A stretch of DNA of 64,000 nucleotides from NORP181 sp047623555 (GTDB lineage: Bacteria; Pseudomonadota; Alphaproteobacteria; Rhodobacterales; Rhodobacteraceae): contig JBLHMP010000007.1 of assembly GCA_047623555.1 (NCBI GenBank), positions 1 to 64,000 of the forward strand. Reading direction: 5' to 3'. Shown here piece after piece: positions 63,044 through 64,000 of the stretch (its first letter is position 1; every line of letters starts with the position of its first letter). The notes under the pieces are model-generated. The model was not told the origin of the DNA, ran no database searches, and was given only the letters and a program-made list of their open reading frames with translations. Both the position numbers and the translations under genes were made by a program.

Positions 63044-64000
63044 CCCTATCTGGTTCAACCCAACCCTTTGCCTGATCGGCGGCAAATGGATACCCGCCAG
63101 CACCGGCAAAACCCTGCCTTTGGTCAACCCGTCCGACGGCAGCACCATCTGCGAAATCGCCCGGGGTGGACAGGCCGATATTGACACCGCAGTTGTTGCC
63201 GCTCAGTCGGCATTGGACGGCGAGTGGGGCCGCATGACCGCATTGGAACGGGGCCGCATGCTGACCCGCATCGGCCAATTGGTTCTGGAACGCGTTGATG
63301 AACTGGCCGAGATTGAGGCGATGGATGTTGGCAAACCGCTAACACAGGCGCGCGCCGATGCGGTGGCCCTCGCCCGTTATATGGAATTTTACGGTGGCGC
63401 CGCTGACAAAATTCACGGCGAAACCATCCCCTATCTGGATGGCTACACGGTCTATACATTGCGCGAACCACACGGCGTTACCGGCCATATCGTACCGTGG
63501 AATTACCCGATGCAGATCATCGGCCGTTCGGTCGGCGCGGCCTTGGCGATGGGCAACGCCGCCGTCCTGAAACCCGCCGAAGAGGCCTGTTTGACGGCGA
63601 TTGCATTCGCCCAAATCGCCCAAGACGCCGGGTTGCCCGATGGTGCCCTAAACCTCGTGCCCGGCCTTGGCGCCGAAGCGGGCGCAGCGTTGTCCGCCCA
63701 CCCCGATGTGCAACATCTGAGCTTTACCGGCTCGGTCCCAACCGGGGCCTTGGTGCAGGCCGCAGCAGCGCGCAACGTCGTGCCTGTCACGCTTGAACTG
63801 GGCGGAAAATCCCCACAATTGGTGTTTGACGATGCCGATCTGGACGCTGCCCTGCCGTTTCTGGTCAATGCGGGCATTCAGAACGCAGGCCAGACCTGCT
63901 CTGCCTCGTCGCGCATTCTGGTGCAGCGTGGCGTTTATGAACAAGTCCGCGATCGCATGGCCGCGGCTTACACGCAGCTCACCGTTGGGCCGGCGGCTGA
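63036..64000 (+). CDS. Aldehyde dehydrogenase, 3' end cut by the window edge
   Basis: The first 321 residues of an NAD(P)-dependent aldehyde dehydrogenase (full length about 480-500). It begins MPDPIWFNPTLCLIGGKW, has HIVPWNYPMQIIG near 152, FTGSVPTG near 230, the catalytic Glu in LELGGKSPQ near 255, and the catalytic Cys in NAGQTCSASSR near 287. It is of the betaine-aldehyde-dehydrogenase-like group; the substrate is unknown. AAGGAG lies eight bases before the ATG at 63036. It overlaps the ATPase gene by eight bases, so uptake and oxidation are probably linked. Confidence 0.93.
   Translation, partial: MPDPIWFNPTLCLIGGKWIPASTGKTLPLVNPSDGSTICEIARGGQADIDTAVVAAQSALDGEWGRMTALERGRMLTRIGQLVLERVDELAEIEAMDVGKPLTQARADAVALARYMEFYGGAADKIHGETIPYLDGYTVYTLREPHGVTGHIVPWNYPMQIIGRSVGAALAMGNAAVLKPAEEACLTAIAFAQIAQDAGLPDGALNLVPGLGAEAGAALSAHPDVQHLSFTGSVPTGALVQAAAARNVVPVTLELGGKSPQLVFDDADLDAALPFLVNAGIQNAGQTCSASSRILVQRGVYEQVRDRMAAAYTQLTVGPAA

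Noticed and set aside
1..64000. tRNA genes, rRNA genes, CRISPR arrays, insertion-sequence ends, replication origins
   Set aside because: Looked for T-loop-like GGTTCGAATCC patterns, regularly spaced repeats and transposase motifs; nothing convincing was found.

Overview
The window reads as chromosome of an alphaproteobacterium of the Rhodobacteraceae (Roseobacter group). This is inferred from gene content and order (accD-folC, gpmI-envC-like-ctpA, a moxR-DUF58-DUF4159 locus, an alpha-2-macroglobulin gene beside pbpC), a G+C content near 60% by eye, and the many four-base ATGA/GTGA start-stop overlaps. No tRNA, rRNA, CRISPR array, prophage or intact insertion sequence was seen. Most of the sequence is tightly packed housekeeping and metabolic genes.

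Layout. Positions 1-386 hold two small AT-richer genes of possible foreign origin at the left edge. On the minus strand from 6778 to 458 runs an apparent operon: a large ABC-like membrane protein with a degenerate ATPase and a cyclic-nucleotide-binding domain, a CPBP membrane protease, accD and folC. Then come ilvD, two uncharacterised genes, and a divergent serine-hydroxymethyltransferase-like enzyme; the last two face each other across a perfect 23-bp inverted repeat that supplies both stop codons. A cell-envelope and glycolysis operon follows (gpmI, EnvC-like factor, ctpA), then a DUF1203 gene, a TetR/DUF1772 divergent pair with a long palindromic operator, an ABC ATPase, a small zinc-finger gene and polA. 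Positions 21.7-23.0 kb are a decay zone with a frameshifted polysaccharide pyruvyl transferase and a DUF2798-like gene carrying an in-frame stop.

From 23 to 31 kb are a hydroxypyruvate-isomerase-like gene, a DUF1285 gene and, divergently, the four-gene moxR/VWA-type locus. From 31 to 42 kb are the alpha-2-macroglobulin, glycolipid-binding and PbpC genes (one operon), a hybrid histidine kinase, a VOC protein and yaaA. From 42 to 51 kb are recQ, YggT, a thioesterase, an MFS transporter, mepA, a phytase-like esterase, a queuosine-precursor-type transporter and arfB. Upstream of arfB lies an unusual leader: an 18-codon reading frame whose ribosome-binding site complements what would be the last 16 bases of 16S rRNA, followed by a strong intrinsic terminator.

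From 51 kb to the right edge nearly everything is on the plus strand and looks like a catabolic and uptake region: SDR, P1 peptidase, alpha/beta hydrolase, idi, FAD monooxygenase, CaiB-type CoA-transferase, a peptide-type ABC importer (binding protein, two permeases, fused double ATPase) and a truncated aldehyde dehydrogenase. A minus-strand TetR/membrane-protein cassette with its own palindromic operator sits between the binding protein and the permeases. A family of short dispersed repeats is found in several intergenic gaps.
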